DNA of 64,000 nt, taken from positions 186,001-250,000 of the forward strand of contig CALSPF010000001.1 in NCBI GenBank assembly GCA_943788165.1, in the 5' to 3' direction. Shown here piece by piece: positions 25,254 to 34,574 of the stretch (position 1 is its first letter; every line of letters begins with the position of its first letter). The position numbers were made by a program, and so were the translations under genes. Origin of the DNA: an uncultured Flavobacteriaceae bacterium. Lineage in GTDB: Bacteria; Bacteroidota; Bacteroidia; Flavobacteriales; Flavobacteriaceae. The notes under the pieces are model-generated. The model was not told the origin of the DNA. It saw only the letters and a list, made by a program, of their open reading frames with translations, and made no database searches.

Positions 25254-27863
25254 TTACACCTCCTTTTTTCCGCCCAATCGTCGCTTAATGCTATTGAGTT
25301 TCATCAGTGCTTCAACGGGCGTGAGCGTATCAATGTCTAAGTCAGTGATTTCATCACGTAATTCCTCTAACAATGGGTCGTCTAGGTTGATGAAGCTGAG
25401 TTGCATTTCGTGCTGATCTTTCTGCAAAGCTTCTTTACGATCTTCTTCTTGATGGCTTTTTTCTAAGAAACCAAGCTTTCGTTCCGCCGTTTTGACGACT
25501 TGTGTAGGCATTCCGGCCATTTTAGCCACATGAATCCCAAAACTGTGTGCACTTCCACCAGGAGTGAGTTTGCGTAGAAATAAGACGCTGTCTTTTAACT
25601 CTTTTACCGAAACATTGAAGTTTTTAATTCGTTCAAAACGATGTTCCATTTCGTTAAGTTCGTGGTAGTGTGTAGCAAAGAGTGTTTTGGGCTGGGCGGG
25701 GTGTTGGTGCAAATATTCGGCGATGGCCCATGCAATAGAGATTCCGTCATAGGTCGAGGTGCCTCGGCCAATTTCGTCCAATAAGACCAAACTATTGGGA
25801 GTGATATTATTTAATATGGCAGCCGACTCGTTCATTTCTACCATAAAGGTCGATTCGCCAAGAGAGATATTATCACTTGCCCCAACGCGGGTAAAAATAT
25901 TGTCTACGATGCCCATTTCAACGGCTGTTGCAGGCACAAAACTTCCCATTTGTGCGAGGATGGTAATCAGAGCTGTTTGACGTAGTAAGGCAGATTTTCC
26001 AGACATATTGGGGCCAGTAATCATGATGATTTGTTGCTCCTCACGGTTAAGGAAGACGTCATTTGCAATGAAGGCTTCCCCAGCAGACAATTGCTGTTCA
26101 ATGACTGGATGACGCCCTTTTGAAATACGCAATGTGGTGCCTTCCATTAATTGTGGGCAGCAATAGTTGTGTTTTTTAGCCAAGAGTGCAAAACTTTGTA
26201 AGCAATCGATTTGCGCCAAAGCGACCGCATTTTGTTTCAATTCCCCCAAGCTCTTTTGAAGAGAGGCAAGTAGTTGCTGATAAAAATTGAGTTCCAATTG
26301 CTGGATCTTGTCTTCTGCTCCTAAAATTTTGGTTTCATACTCTTTGAGCTCTTCAGTGATATAGCGCTCTGCATTCACTAACGTTTGTTTGCGGGTCCAG
26401 CGATCAGGAGCTTTGTCTTTGTGCGTATTGCGTACTTCTATATAGTAGCCGAAAACATTGTTGAAGGCAATTTTTAATGAAGGTATACCCGTGGCTTCTG
26501 TTTCGCGTTCCAACATGGCATCTAAGTGGGCTTTTCCAGAATTGAGTAAGACCCTTAATTCGTCTAGGTCTGCCGAATAGCCATCGGCAATAAAATTCCC
26601 TTTCGATGTCGCTACCGGCGCATCTTCTTTTAACGTTTTTGCTATTGTTTCGCGCAACTGGGTGCAGGGTGGAAGCTGTTGTGCTTTTGCCTTTAATTCG
26701 TTTTCGCTGCTTTCTTCGAGCAGCGATTTTAAGGCGATGCTTTCCTCCAGGGATTGCTGTAATAAAATCAACTCGCGTGGGCTTATTTTTTGCGTGGCAA
26801 TCTTGGCCATTAAGCGTTCGATGTCTCCAATTTTATTTAAGTGGAGACGCAGTTTTTCGCTCGTATTTTGGTCCTTTAAAAATGCACGTACAATGGCATG
26901 CCGATCTTCAATGGTTTCTCTCGATTTCAAGGGGAAACTTACCCAATGACGCAATAATCTACCTCCCATGGCGGTTGCTGTATGATCGATCACATCGATC
27001 AAAGCAACTCCTCCAATGGAAGTAGAATAGAGTAACTCAAGATTACGGGCCGTAAAACGGTCAATGCCCAAATAGTCATCGCTCGCTATTTTTTGAATAC
27101 CACTGATGTGCTCTAACCTGGTGTGTTGCGCTTCCGACAGATAGTGTAGGACAGCTCCTGCACAAATAATACCTTCAGTATAATTTTCAAGACCAAAGCC
27201 TTTTAGGTTTTTGGTTTGGAAGTGCTGGTTCAAGCTTTCTTCCGCAAAGGCATATTGGAACACCCAGTCTTCTTGAAAAAAGGGGTTTAATTCAGCACCG
27301 AAGTGGGTTTGAAATTGATTTTTTAAAGGTTTGGGCACCAGAACTTCTGCGGGTTGAAATTTTTGTAGAAGTTGATTGACGTGAGATAGGTTCCCTTGGC
27401 TCACCATAAAATCTCCGGTAGAAATATCGAGAAAGGCCACCCCCCAATTTTTCTTTCCTTCAATGAGGGCGGCCAGGTAATTGTTTTTCTTCTGCTCCAA
27501 GACATCATCGTTTAACGCCACACCTGGGGTAACCAATTCGGTTACGCCTCGTTTGACAATGGTCTTGGTCATTTTTGGGTCTTCCAATTGATCGCAAATA
27601 GCGACCCGACAACCCGCTTTAACCAATTTAGGTAAATAGGTGTTTAGGGAATGATGGGGAAAACCGGCCAATTCTGTTTCACTGGTGCTTCCGGCACCGC
27701 GTTTGGTTTGAATGATTCCGAGTATTTTTGCTGCCTTCACGGCATCGGCCCCAAAGGTTTCGTAAAAATCACCTACGCGAAACAATAACAAGGCATCCGG
27801 ATACTTGGCCTTGATCTGGTTGTATTGTTTCATTAAGGGGGTTTCTTTCGCTTGTTTGGCCAA
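25254..27863 (-). CDS. mutS: DNA mismatch repair protein MutS
   Basis: A mismatch-recognition ATPase of about 869 residues. Near the N-terminus is the mismatch-binding motif block LLFRVGDFYETFG (Phe-x-Glu). The C-terminal ATPase has the Walker A GPNMSGKS (around 615), LLDEIGRGTSTYDG and the H-loop FATHYHEL. I chose the TTG at 27863 because LAKQAKETPLMKQYN matches the family N-terminus; the upstream in-frame codons overlap the divergent rRNA/tRNA methylase gene. An internal ATG 10 codons later is the alternative. It stands alone, tail toward the tRNA pair. Confidence 0.95.
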   Translation of the reverse strand: MAKQAKETPLMKQYNQIKAKYPDALLLFRVGDFYETFGADAVKAAKILGIIQTKRGAGSTSETELAGFPHHSLNTYLPKLVKAGCRVAICDQLEDPKMTKTIVKRGVTELVTPGVALNDDVLEQKKNNYLAALIEGKKNWGVAFLDISTGDFMVSQGNLSHVNQLLQKFQPAEVLVPKPLKNQFQTHFGAELNPFFQEDWVFQYAFAEESLNQHFQTKNLKGFGLENYTEGIICAGAVLHYLSEAQHTRLEHISGIQKIASDDYLGIDRFTARNLELLYSTSIGGVALIDVIDHTATAMGGRLLRHWVSFPLKSRETIEDRHAIVRAFLKDQNTSEKLRLHLNKIGDIERLMAKIATQKISPRELILLQQSLEESIALKSLLEESSENELKAKAQQLPPCTQLRETIAKTLKEDAPVATSKGNFIADGYSADLDELRVLLNSGKAHLDAMLERETEATGIPSLKIAFNNVFGYYIEVRNTHKDKAPDRWTRKQTLVNAERYITEELKEYETKILGAEDKIQQLELNFYQQLLASLQKSLGELKQNAVALAQIDCLQSFALLAKKHNYCCPQLMEGTTLRISKGRHPVIEQQLSAGEAFIANDVFLNREEQQIIMITGPNMSGKSALLRQTALITILAQMGSFVPATAVEMGIVDNIFTRVGASDNISLGESTFMVEMNESAAILNNITPNSLVLLDEIGRGTSTYDGISIAWAIAEYLHQHPAQPKTLFATHYHELNEMEHRFERIKNFNVSVKELKDSVLFLRKLTPGGSAHSFGIHVAKMAGMPTQVVKTAERKLGFLEKSHQEEDRKEALQKDQHEMQLSFINLDDPLLEELRDEITDLDIDTLTPVEALMKLNSIKRRLGGKKEV

Positions 27864-27943
27864 AGGATTTTCTTTAGTGGTGTACTTGCGAATATAACCC
27901 TTATTTTTACAGCATGAAACCCTTCGAATAGGATTTGAACAGT

Positions 27944-28489
27944 ATGAAAAACCGAAAATTAAAAAACAGCGAGTTAGGACGTAAGTCAACTGAAGAGGCC
28001 ATGCAAGCTCCAAGGACGCCTCTGATTATAATACTTGATAACATCCGGAGCTTGAATAATATTGGCTCTGTTTTCCGCACTGCCGATGCATTTTTGATTG
28101 AAAAAATATACCTCTGTGGGATCACCGCCACCCCGCCACACAAAGATATTCATAAAACGGCTCTTGGAGCCACAGATTCTGTTGTCTGGGAATACCGCGA
28201 AGACGCCGTCGAACTTGTGAAAGCTTTAACGCAACAGGGTTTAGAGGTACACGCCATTGAACAAGCAGAAGGAGCAACATACTTAAATGAGTATTCGCCA
28301 ACATTAGGGGGCAAAACAGCTTTCGTTCTAGGGAACGAGGTCAAAGGTGTGCAACAAGCGGTGGTAGAAGCAGCTGGAAAAGTGATTGAAATACCGCAAG
28401 AGGGCGCAAAGCATTCCCTCAATATAGCCGTAACAACTGGAGTAGTATGTTGGGATTTTTACCAAAAGTTAATGGCGAAAAAACGCTAA
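27944..28489 (+). CDS. TrmH/SpoU family RNA 2'-O-methyltransferase
   Basis: About 181 residues. SPOUT-fold motifs are present: ILDNIRSLNNIGSVFRTAD (motif 1), FVLGNEVKGVQQ (motif 2) and IPQEGAKHSLNIAVTTGV (motif 3, binding S-adenosylmethionine in the knot). It methylates a ribose in tRNA or rRNA; the exact site is unknown. The ATG at 27944 is preferred over a TTG three codons earlier. Its 3' end overlaps the convergent folK-kinase gene by 21 bases. Confidence 0.9.
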   Translation: MKNRKLKNSELGRKSTEEAMQAPRTPLIIILDNIRSLNNIGSVFRTADAFLIEKIYLCGITATPPHKDIHKTALGATDSVVWEYREDAVELVKALTQQGLEVHAIEQAEGATYLNEYSPTLGGKTAFVLGNEVKGVQQAVVEAAGKVIEIPQEGAKHSLNIAVTTGVVCWDFYQKLMAKKR

Positions 28490-29557
28490 AAGTAGGGGGT
28501 AGAAATCTTCAGGCCGTTTCACGAAATCTACCGCAGTTAAATCGAGTTCTACGTAGTCTAGTGCGGTTGTCTTTCTCCATTCCTTGTAGCCGTTTTCAAG
28601 ACTGTTCAAATAGGCTGGAGCAATGCTTTGTTCAAATGCTCGCCCACGCTGTTTAATATTGTACAAAGCCTGGGAAACTGTTTGCTGTAATAAAAGTACT
28701 AGATCGGGTTTTGGTTGCGCATGGGTGAGGTTGAAGTATTTCTTTTGGTAAGCATCAAAGTCTTTTTTGGAAAGGTTTTTTGATGCAAACAACAAGGACT
28801 TTTCCAGACTATAGTCGGCTATAACGGGTAGTTTCATTTCTTCCGAAAAAAACGGATTATACTGGTTTATACGTTCCTCCAAAAAAGCTGTTTCAACCAA
28901 AAGGGCGAAGGTTTTAGGATCTTTGTAAAAGTCGGCTAAATAGGGATTGTCATAAAAACGCTCCAACAATAGTCGACCTTTTACCGCCTCGTTGAGTCGA
29001 TGGGCAAAAGCCGTTTTCCCTGCTCCAATGGTTCCTTCGATTGCAATAAAATCCTTCTTTTTTGGTAAGATGAGTTTTTTGCTAAGTTGAATCAATTCGG
29101 CTTCGTCTTCACAATTTTGATTCAATTCATCGATGGTTTGAGCAAAGAGCGGATGCATAAAGTCACCAGCAATTTCAGTTAGGGGAGTTAAAATGAATTT
29201 CCGTTGTTTAATCCGTGGATGAGGAAGTGTTAGGAAGGCTGTGTCGAGGACTTTATTTTTATAAAAAAGAATATCGAGGTCAATGGTTCTTGCTTGGTAA
29301 CCTTCTGCTTCAGTACGTTTTCTTCCCAAAAAAGTTTCAATGGCTAAGAGTTCGGTCAATACTTCATCTGGCGAAAGAGTGGATGTCACACCCAAGCAAG
29401 CATTGAAAAAAGGACTGCTTTCAAAGCCCCAAGGCGGGGTTTCGTATACGTTAGAAATGCATTGAATGGAACCAATGCGGTATTCAATCAGTCCTACGGC
29501 GAGTTGTAAAAACGCCATTCGATCACCCATATTACTGCCCAAGGAAAGATAAATCAT
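28469..29557 (-). CDS. folK: HPPK (FolK) fused to a deoxynucleoside kinase
   Basis: A 362-residue fusion. Residues 1-150 are 6-hydroxymethyl-dihydropterin pyrophosphokinase (LSLGSNMGDR, YETPPWGF, ARTIDLDILFY, LPHPR), making the pyrophosphorylated pterin for folate synthesis. Residues about 165-362 are a deoxynucleoside kinase with P-loop GTIGAGKT (175-182), the LLERFYDNPYL block, and a lid-type RGRAFEQSI stretch, giving salvage dNMP synthesis. The fusion pairs folate supply with nucleotide salvage. It is convergent with the methylase gene and followed upstream by the M48 gene on the same strand. Confidence 0.92.
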   Translation of the reverse strand: MIYLSLGSNMGDRMAFLQLAVGLIEYRIGSIQCISNVYETPPWGFESSPFFNACLGVTSTLSPDEVLTELLAIETFLGRKRTEAEGYQARTIDLDILFYKNKVLDTAFLTLPHPRIKQRKFILTPLTEIAGDFMHPLFAQTIDELNQNCEDEAELIQLSKKLILPKKKDFIAIEGTIGAGKTAFAHRLNEAVKGRLLLERFYDNPYLADFYKDPKTFALLVETAFLEERINQYNPFFSEEMKLPVIADYSLEKSLLFASKNLSKKDFDAYQKKYFNLTHAQPKPDLVLLLQQTVSQALYNIKQRGRAFEQSIAPAYLNSLENGYKEWRKTTALDYVELDLTAVDFVKRPEDFYPLLLAFFRH

Positions 29558-29611
29558 TTGCTTTTTCTGTGGGTCAAAAATACGTAAATCACTCAGAGCA
29601 GGGAAGTGATC

Positions 29612-30417
29612 TTAGTTTTTTTGAATGATCGCTGCCAGGGAATCTGCTACTGGAATGTGTGCTTCAATGTTTCGTATTCTTCGAAGACTACTGGGGTGAG
29701 TGCTCAAAATTTCGGGGGGTGTTTTTCCTTCTGAAGCGGCCTGCATTCTCCACCATAATTCAGCAGCTTCCTTAGGTTCATAACCCGCTATGGTCATCAA
29801 CTCTAATCCAATTCGATCGGCTTCCGTTTCGTGTTTTTTGCTAAAAGGGAGGACACCAGAAACTTGATTTCCAATGCTATAAGCCATTAAAATCTTCTTT
29901 TGCTTGTCTTCGGTTTTGTTTTCAACAGATTTCCCCACCAAATAGTCTAGTCCAAGTTTAGCCCTGTTTGCACTCATGCGTTGTGCTCCGTGATCGGCCA
30001 ATGCATGGGCAACTTCATGCCACATGATGGCGGCAATTCCGGCCTCTGTCTTAGCAGTGGCCAAGATGCCTGTATAAAAGACAATCTTTCCTCCGGGCAT
30101 ACACCAAGCATTGCGTTGCTCATTCTTTACCAAATTGTATTCCCAAGCATAGTCTTTGAGAAAAGTGGAATTACCTTTAAGACGAAAATAGGCTTCTGCA
30201 GCAGCTGTTATTTTTTCCCCTACCCGCTTAATTTGCTTGCTTTCGTCAGTGTTTTCTACTACTTCATTTTCTTCAAGAAAGGAAGAGTACTCTTTAAAGC
30301 CAAAGGGAATACAGTTTTATTTCCACAAAAATTGAATGTTTTTTTTCCGGTGTATTGATTAACTTTGCATGAAGTGAATAGGAAGAGGAGGCAGAATAGA
30401 TAGGTGAATTGTTTCAT
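29612..30417 (-). pseudogene. M48 family metalloprotease lipoprotein, one-base frameshift
   Basis: Two frames together make a standard M48 lipoprotein of about 268 residues. From the ATG at 30417 comes a lipoprotein signal (MKQFTYLFCLLFLFTSC) and VNQYTGKKTFNF. From about 30316 the other frame supplies PFGFKEYSSFLEENE, then NAWCMPGGKIVFYTGIL, the zinc site HEVAHALADHG and ETEADRIGLELM. They are joined only if one base is added near 30300-30310. As written, translation from the real start ends after about 52 codons; a TTG at 30133 could still open the catalytic part without export. This is a true lesion or a sequencing error. Confidence 0.75.
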
Positions 30418-30527
30418 GATTTGGTTGTTTGAGCTTCTTCCAAAGTTAATTATTTTGAAGATAAAGCGTCTTTCTTTGTAACATATTGAATGATTTATCG
30501 CCTAATGAGTATAATAAACAAATAATC

Positions 30528-32297
30528 ATGAATTTTTTAAAGAGTTTTCTAGCATCGATCTTGGGTACTGTTGTTGCCTTTATTTTTATGGGGATTGTTT
30601 TTTTCATGGCCATCGCAGGAATTGCTTCCGCCTTTGGGTCAGAAGAAACCATTAAGGTTGACATTCGCGAAAACAGTATATTGGAATTGGACTTAGATCT
30701 TTCTGTTTTGGACAATGTTGCTGCCACCCAAGAGTTTGAACAAGTTCTTGGTTTAGGGAATGACGTCTTGAAATTCAATAATGTCATTGCAGCCATTAAA
30801 AAGGCTGCCAAAGATGAAAACATAAAAGGAATTGATCTGCAAAGTCAGTTTCCATCAATGGGTTGGTCGCAAGCACAAAGCATACGTAAAGCCTTGAATG
30901 AATTTAAAGCAGAAGGAAAATTCATCTATTCTTACGGTGATTATTATTCCCAAAAAGGATATTACCTGGCGTCTGTTTCTGATTCCATTTTTTTAAACCC
31001 GCTAGGGGGAATGGAGTTTAAAGGCCTGGCGGCAGAAGTGCTCTACTACAAAGACTTCCAAGATAAATATGGCTTTAAAATGGAGGTTGTTCGTCACGGA
31101 AAATACAAAAGTGCTGTAGAACCTTATTTGGAAAGCGAAATGAGTGTAGCCAATCGCACTCAAATTCAATCCTTACTCAACTCTATATGGGGAACAGTGA
31201 GTGAAGAAATTGAAACTTCTCGTTCATTGTCTGCCGCAAAATTAAAATCAATTGCAGAAGAGTTAACCGCTAGCCTCCCTGAAAATGCGATGGAAGTTGG
31301 CTTAATTGACGGTGTGATTTATGAAAGTGATTATGACGCAAAATTGAAAACTGCACTTGGTTTAGAAGAAGACAATAAAATTAGGAAAGCAGATTTGAAT
31401 CAGCTAACAGGTGGCAATGGATTGTATAAAAAAGGAGTGCGTGAACGCATAGCTGTTATTTATGCACAAGGTCCTGTTTTATATGGTGAAGGTACAGAAT
31501 ACATTATTGGCCAAGAAGTCTTTTTAGATGCCATTCAAGACGCAGTAGATAACCGCCGAGTAAAAGCCATTGTATTGCGAATTGATTCCCCAGGTGGAAG
31601 TGCATTGAGTTCTGATATCATTTGGAATGCCTTGATGAAAGCGAAAGAGAAAAAACCTTTGGTGGTTTCCATGGGGAATGTAGCGGCATCTGGAGGGTAT
31701 TACTTGGCTGTAGCCGGAGATGAAATTTATGCCAATGATTTAACCATTACAGGTTCTATTGGTGTTTTTGCCACGGTTCTCAATGCCAAACAATTCACCG
31801 AATCGATAGGGATCAACGCCCAGCATGTTATGACCCACAAAAACGCTTTAGGTTTTAGTCTCTTTGAGGCTCCGTCTGGCGAATTCCGTGCGAGTATTAA
31901 AGAAGGAATTGAACATGTCTACGAAACCTTTAAAGAACGCGTTGCTGAGGGAAGGAATATGACAATGGAAGAAGTGGAGACCATCGCCCAAGGACGCGTA
32001 TGGACTGGAAAACAAGCTTTAGAAAATGGCTTGGTCGATGGTTTAGGTGGTTTAGAGCAAGCGCTTGAAGCCGCTGCACGTTTGGCAGAACTCGAAGAAT
32101 ATAACATAACTTCTTACCCAAAAATAGACCCAGAATTCGATGACTTTTTATCGGTTATGGGACCTTTTGGAAGTATTCAAGAGCAGTTAATGGAGAATTA
32201 CCCCAAAGAAATTCAGGCTTTTTTAACTAGCTTAACACAAAAAACTGAGCGACCCGGTATTGAAATTCGCTTACCCTACACGGTGGAAATAAAATAG
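30528..32297 (+). CDS. sppA: signal peptide peptidase SppA, 67K type
   Basis: A 589-residue membrane-anchored serine protease that degrades cleaved signal peptides. One N-terminal membrane segment (about 8-36) is followed by tandem ClpP-like domains. The catalytic Lys194 in YKSAVEPY (N-terminal domain) and Ser388 in NVAASGGYY (C-terminal domain) form the dyad expected for the long form. The start at 30528 was preferred to one 14 codons upstream because it places the membrane segment properly. The queuosine-precursor transporter follows after 3 bases. Confidence 0.93.
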   Translation: MNFLKSFLASILGTVVAFIFMGIVFFMAIAGIASAFGSEETIKVDIRENSILELDLDLSVLDNVAATQEFEQVLGLGNDVLKFNNVIAAIKKAAKDENIKGIDLQSQFPSMGWSQAQSIRKALNEFKAEGKFIYSYGDYYSQKGYYLASVSDSIFLNPLGGMEFKGLAAEVLYYKDFQDKYGFKMEVVRHGKYKSAVEPYLESEMSVANRTQIQSLLNSIWGTVSEEIETSRSLSAAKLKSIAEELTASLPENAMEVGLIDGVIYESDYDAKLKTALGLEEDNKIRKADLNQLTGGNGLYKKGVRERIAVIYAQGPVLYGEGTEYIIGQEVFLDAIQDAVDNRRVKAIVLRIDSPGGSALSSDIIWNALMKAKEKKPLVVSMGNVAASGGYYLAVAGDEIYANDLTITGSIGVFATVLNAKQFTESIGINAQHVMTHKNALGFSLFEAPSGEFRASIKEGIEHVYETFKERVAEGRNMTMEEVETIAQGRVWTGKQALENGLVDGLGGLEQALEAAARLAELEEYNITSYPKIDPEFDDFLSVMGPFGSIQEQLMENYPKEIQAFLTSLTQKTERPGIEIRLPYTVEIK

Positions 32298-32300
32298 CGC

Positions 32301-33005
32301 ATGACGTTAACTGACAGGGCACTCGCACAAAAGATTTATCTCTATTTGGCGGCATTGTTCATCACATCTTTGGTGGTGTCCAACCTCATTTTTCAAAAGT
32401 TTTTCTACTGGTATCCCGTGGATGTATCTGTGTTTGGGATTCGCTTATTTGAACTTTCGGTTGGAATTTTGCCCTATCCAATTACCTTTTTGATTACTGA
32501 CTTAATTTCAGAAATCTATGGTCAAAAGCGTGCCAATCAAGTGGTCGTCGCTGGGATCTTTGCCTCTTTTTTTTCCATTGGTATTTTACTATTAGCTGGT
32601 ATGGCTCCGGCCATGGCTTCTTCCCCAATAGATGACGCCACCTTTGCCAGTGTTTTTTCCTTGTCACCCTTGGCGGTTTTAGCTTCCATGATTGCTTATT
32701 TGTTTGCCCAGTTTATTGATATCCGTATTTATCATTTTTGGAAAAATTTAACCCAAGGCAAACAGCTGTGGTTACGGAATAATTTTTCCACCTTTGCCTC
32801 ACAAATAATCGATTCGGCTACCGTTATTGTCTTGCTCTGTTTGTTTGGCGTTTTGCCATGGAGTTTGTTTTGGGGATTGTTTGTGTCAAGCGTGCTATTT
32901 AAAGTTCTGATTGCCGCAATTGATACACCTTTTTTATATTTGTTCGTTGGACTCTTTAGAAAAAAGTTTTCCCTAGCGGTAGGAGAAGAAATACATTTAG
33001 ATTAA
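32301..33005 (+). CDS. queuosine precursor transporter, YhhQ/VUT family
   Basis: A 234-residue protein with six hydrophobic segments and the family pieces LVVSNLIFQK, PYPITFLITDLISEIYG, AQFIDIRIYHFWK and LWLRNNFSTFASQIIDSA. These vitamin-uptake-like transporters carry 7-cyano-7-deazaguanine or related queuosine precursors across the inner membrane. It is in a tight run sppA-yhhQ-rluF (gaps of 3 and 2 bases), so co-transcription is very likely. The neighbouring RNA modification gene fits a tRNA/rRNA-modification theme. Confidence 0.88.
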   Translation: MTLTDRALAQKIYLYLAALFITSLVVSNLIFQKFFYWYPVDVSVFGIRLFELSVGILPYPITFLITDLISEIYGQKRANQVVVAGIFASFFSIGILLLAGMAPAMASSPIDDATFASVFSLSPLAVLASMIAYLFAQFIDIRIYHFWKNLTQGKQLWLRNNFSTFASQIIDSATVIVLLCLFGVLPWSLFWGLFVSSVLFKVLIAAIDTPFLYLFVGLFRKKFSLAVGEEIHLD

Positions 33006-33007
33006 TC

Positions 33008-33742
33008 ATGGAAGAAAATACAGCTGTTCGCATCAATAAATATCTCAGTGAAATTGGCTACTGTTCACGAAGAGCAGCTGACAAGCTAATCGATGCTGGT
33101 CGCATTACCGTTAATGGAAATCCTGTTGAAATGGGGATGAAGGTGACCAAATCAGATTTGATCGCTGTTGATGGGATTTCGGTGGATCAAAAAGGAGATG
33201 CGCCAGTTTATATCGCCTTCAATAAACCGGTGGGCATTGTTTGTACAACAGATACACGCGTGGAAAAAGATAATATCATTGACTTTATTAATTTCCCAAC
33301 GCGAATTTTCCCCATTGGTCGTTTAGATAAACCTTCTGAGGGACTCATTTTCTTAACCAACGATGGCGACATTGTAAACAAAATTTTACGTGCGCGCAAC
33401 CAACACGAAAAAGAATATGTGGTTACAGTAAACAAGCCCATTACCCAAGAATTTATTGATAAAATGGGACAGGGAGTGCCTATTTTAGATACTGTAACGC
33501 GTCCTTGTGAAATCAAGCAAACCCATAAAAAGGAATTTAAAATTATTCTTACTCAGGGCTTGAATCGACAAATTAGACGGATGTGTGAGTACCTTGAATA
33601 CCGAGTGGTAACACTAAAACGCACACGAATCATGAATGTCGGATTAGATGTTCCCGTTGGTAAATGGCGTAATCTCACCAAAGCAGAATTGACTGAAATT
33701 AACCGCATGGTAGAAGATTCAGCAAAAACGCAAGATGTTTAA
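33008..33742 (+). CDS. rluF: 23S rRNA pseudouridine synthase, RluF type
   Basis: A 244-residue protein with an N-terminal S4 RNA-binding domain (RINKYLSEIGYCSRRAADKLI, about 8-28) and an RsuA-family catalytic domain with the Asp107 nucleophile in GRLDKPSEG, then LTQGLNRQIRRMCEYL. The RluF-like wording is from the overall pattern; RluB/E alternatives act on nearby sites of 23S rRNA. It is third in the sppA-yhhQ-rluF run, and its stop shares the palindrome TTAA with the convergent DUF2797 gene. Confidence 0.88.
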   Translation: MEENTAVRINKYLSEIGYCSRRAADKLIDAGRITVNGNPVEMGMKVTKSDLIAVDGISVDQKGDAPVYIAFNKPVGIVCTTDTRVEKDNIIDFINFPTRIFPIGRLDKPSEGLIFLTNDGDIVNKILRARNQHEKEYVVTVNKPITQEFIDKMGQGVPILDTVTRPCEIKQTHKKEFKIILTQGLNRQIRRMCEYLEYRVVTLKRTRIMNVGLDVPVGKWRNLTKAELTEINRMVEDSAKTQDV

Positions 33743-34533
33743 TGGGTGGCTATTGCTACTACTAATCCCTCGTTTGAGCGTACATTAAACACGGTATCAT
33801 CTTCAAAGATGAAGTATTGCCCTTTGATGCCTTTTAAGATGCCAGTATAATTTTCGACCTTAATTAGATTTAAACTTTTTACTTTTTCAGGATAACGTTC
33901 CACAGGAAAAGGAAGCGTGAGAATGCTTTCATCCTGAACGATATAAGGTTTCAGCTCCTTGGGTAAGGCATCGATGGCTTTGTTGCGTTCTTCATGCCAA
34001 TCGATATCGGGAACCGCTTGAAATTGAAGCATTTTTCGCCAATTTGTTTTGTCTGAAAAATGCTCTTTTAGTGCTACTTCTCCTACACCAGCGAGGTAAC
34101 GATTAGGAACTTCTAGCAAGGCTAAAGCTTGATGCGCTCCTTGGTCAATCCATCGGGTAGGCACCTGTGTTTTACGCGTAATGCCAACTTTTATATGACT
34201 CGAAAGCGCTAAATACACTATGTGTGGCTGGAGCTGCACTCTCTTCTCATAGGCCAGGTCCCGGTCTTCAATGTCTAAGTGTGCTTTACTTAGTTCCGGA
34301 CGCATGATCCAATCGCCTGCTTGCGGGCTTTCAAAAAAACAATTTTTACAAAATCCCTGCCTAAAAATTGCCTCGGTTCTTTTGCAGTTTAAACATTCAT
34401 ATCCTTTGTGTGACAATGAAATTGTTTTGTTGATACATTGGTTCATGTGAAGGAATTGACCTGATAGATTCAAGTAATAATTGATCTCTTGACTTATTTC
34501 GGTTTGCATTTTTTGGAGAACTCCTGTAAACAT
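33739..34533 (-). CDS. DUF2797 family protein
   Basis: A 264-residue protein. A Cys4 zinc-ribbon-like cluster (CLNC...CKNCF) lies at about 48-66, followed by VYLALSSHIKVGITRKTQVPTRWIDQGA, a GIY-YIG-like arrangement typical of DUF2797. The biochemical role is not established to my knowledge; nucleic acid binding is plausible. The start could also be Met9 or Met30. Its 3' end overlaps rluF by 4 bases. Confidence 0.75.
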   Translation of the reverse strand: MFTGVLQKMQTEISQEINYYLNLSGQFLHMNQCINKTISLSHKGYECLNCKRTEAIFRQGFCKNCFFESPQAGDWIMRPELSKAHLDIEDRDLAYEKRVQLQPHIVYLALSSHIKVGITRKTQVPTRWIDQGAHQALALLEVPNRYLAGVGEVALKEHFSDKTNWRKMLQFQAVPDIDWHEERNKAIDALPKELKPYIVQDESILTLPFPVERYPEKVKSLNLIKVENYTGILKGIKGQYFIFEDDTVFNVRSNEGLVVAIATH

Positions 34534-34574
34534 ATCGCGGAAAGGATTAATTTTATGCTAAAGATATATATTCT

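Noticed and set aside
26606..27025. Plus-strand frame of 139 codons
   Set aside because: Antisense shadow of mutS with no start signal.
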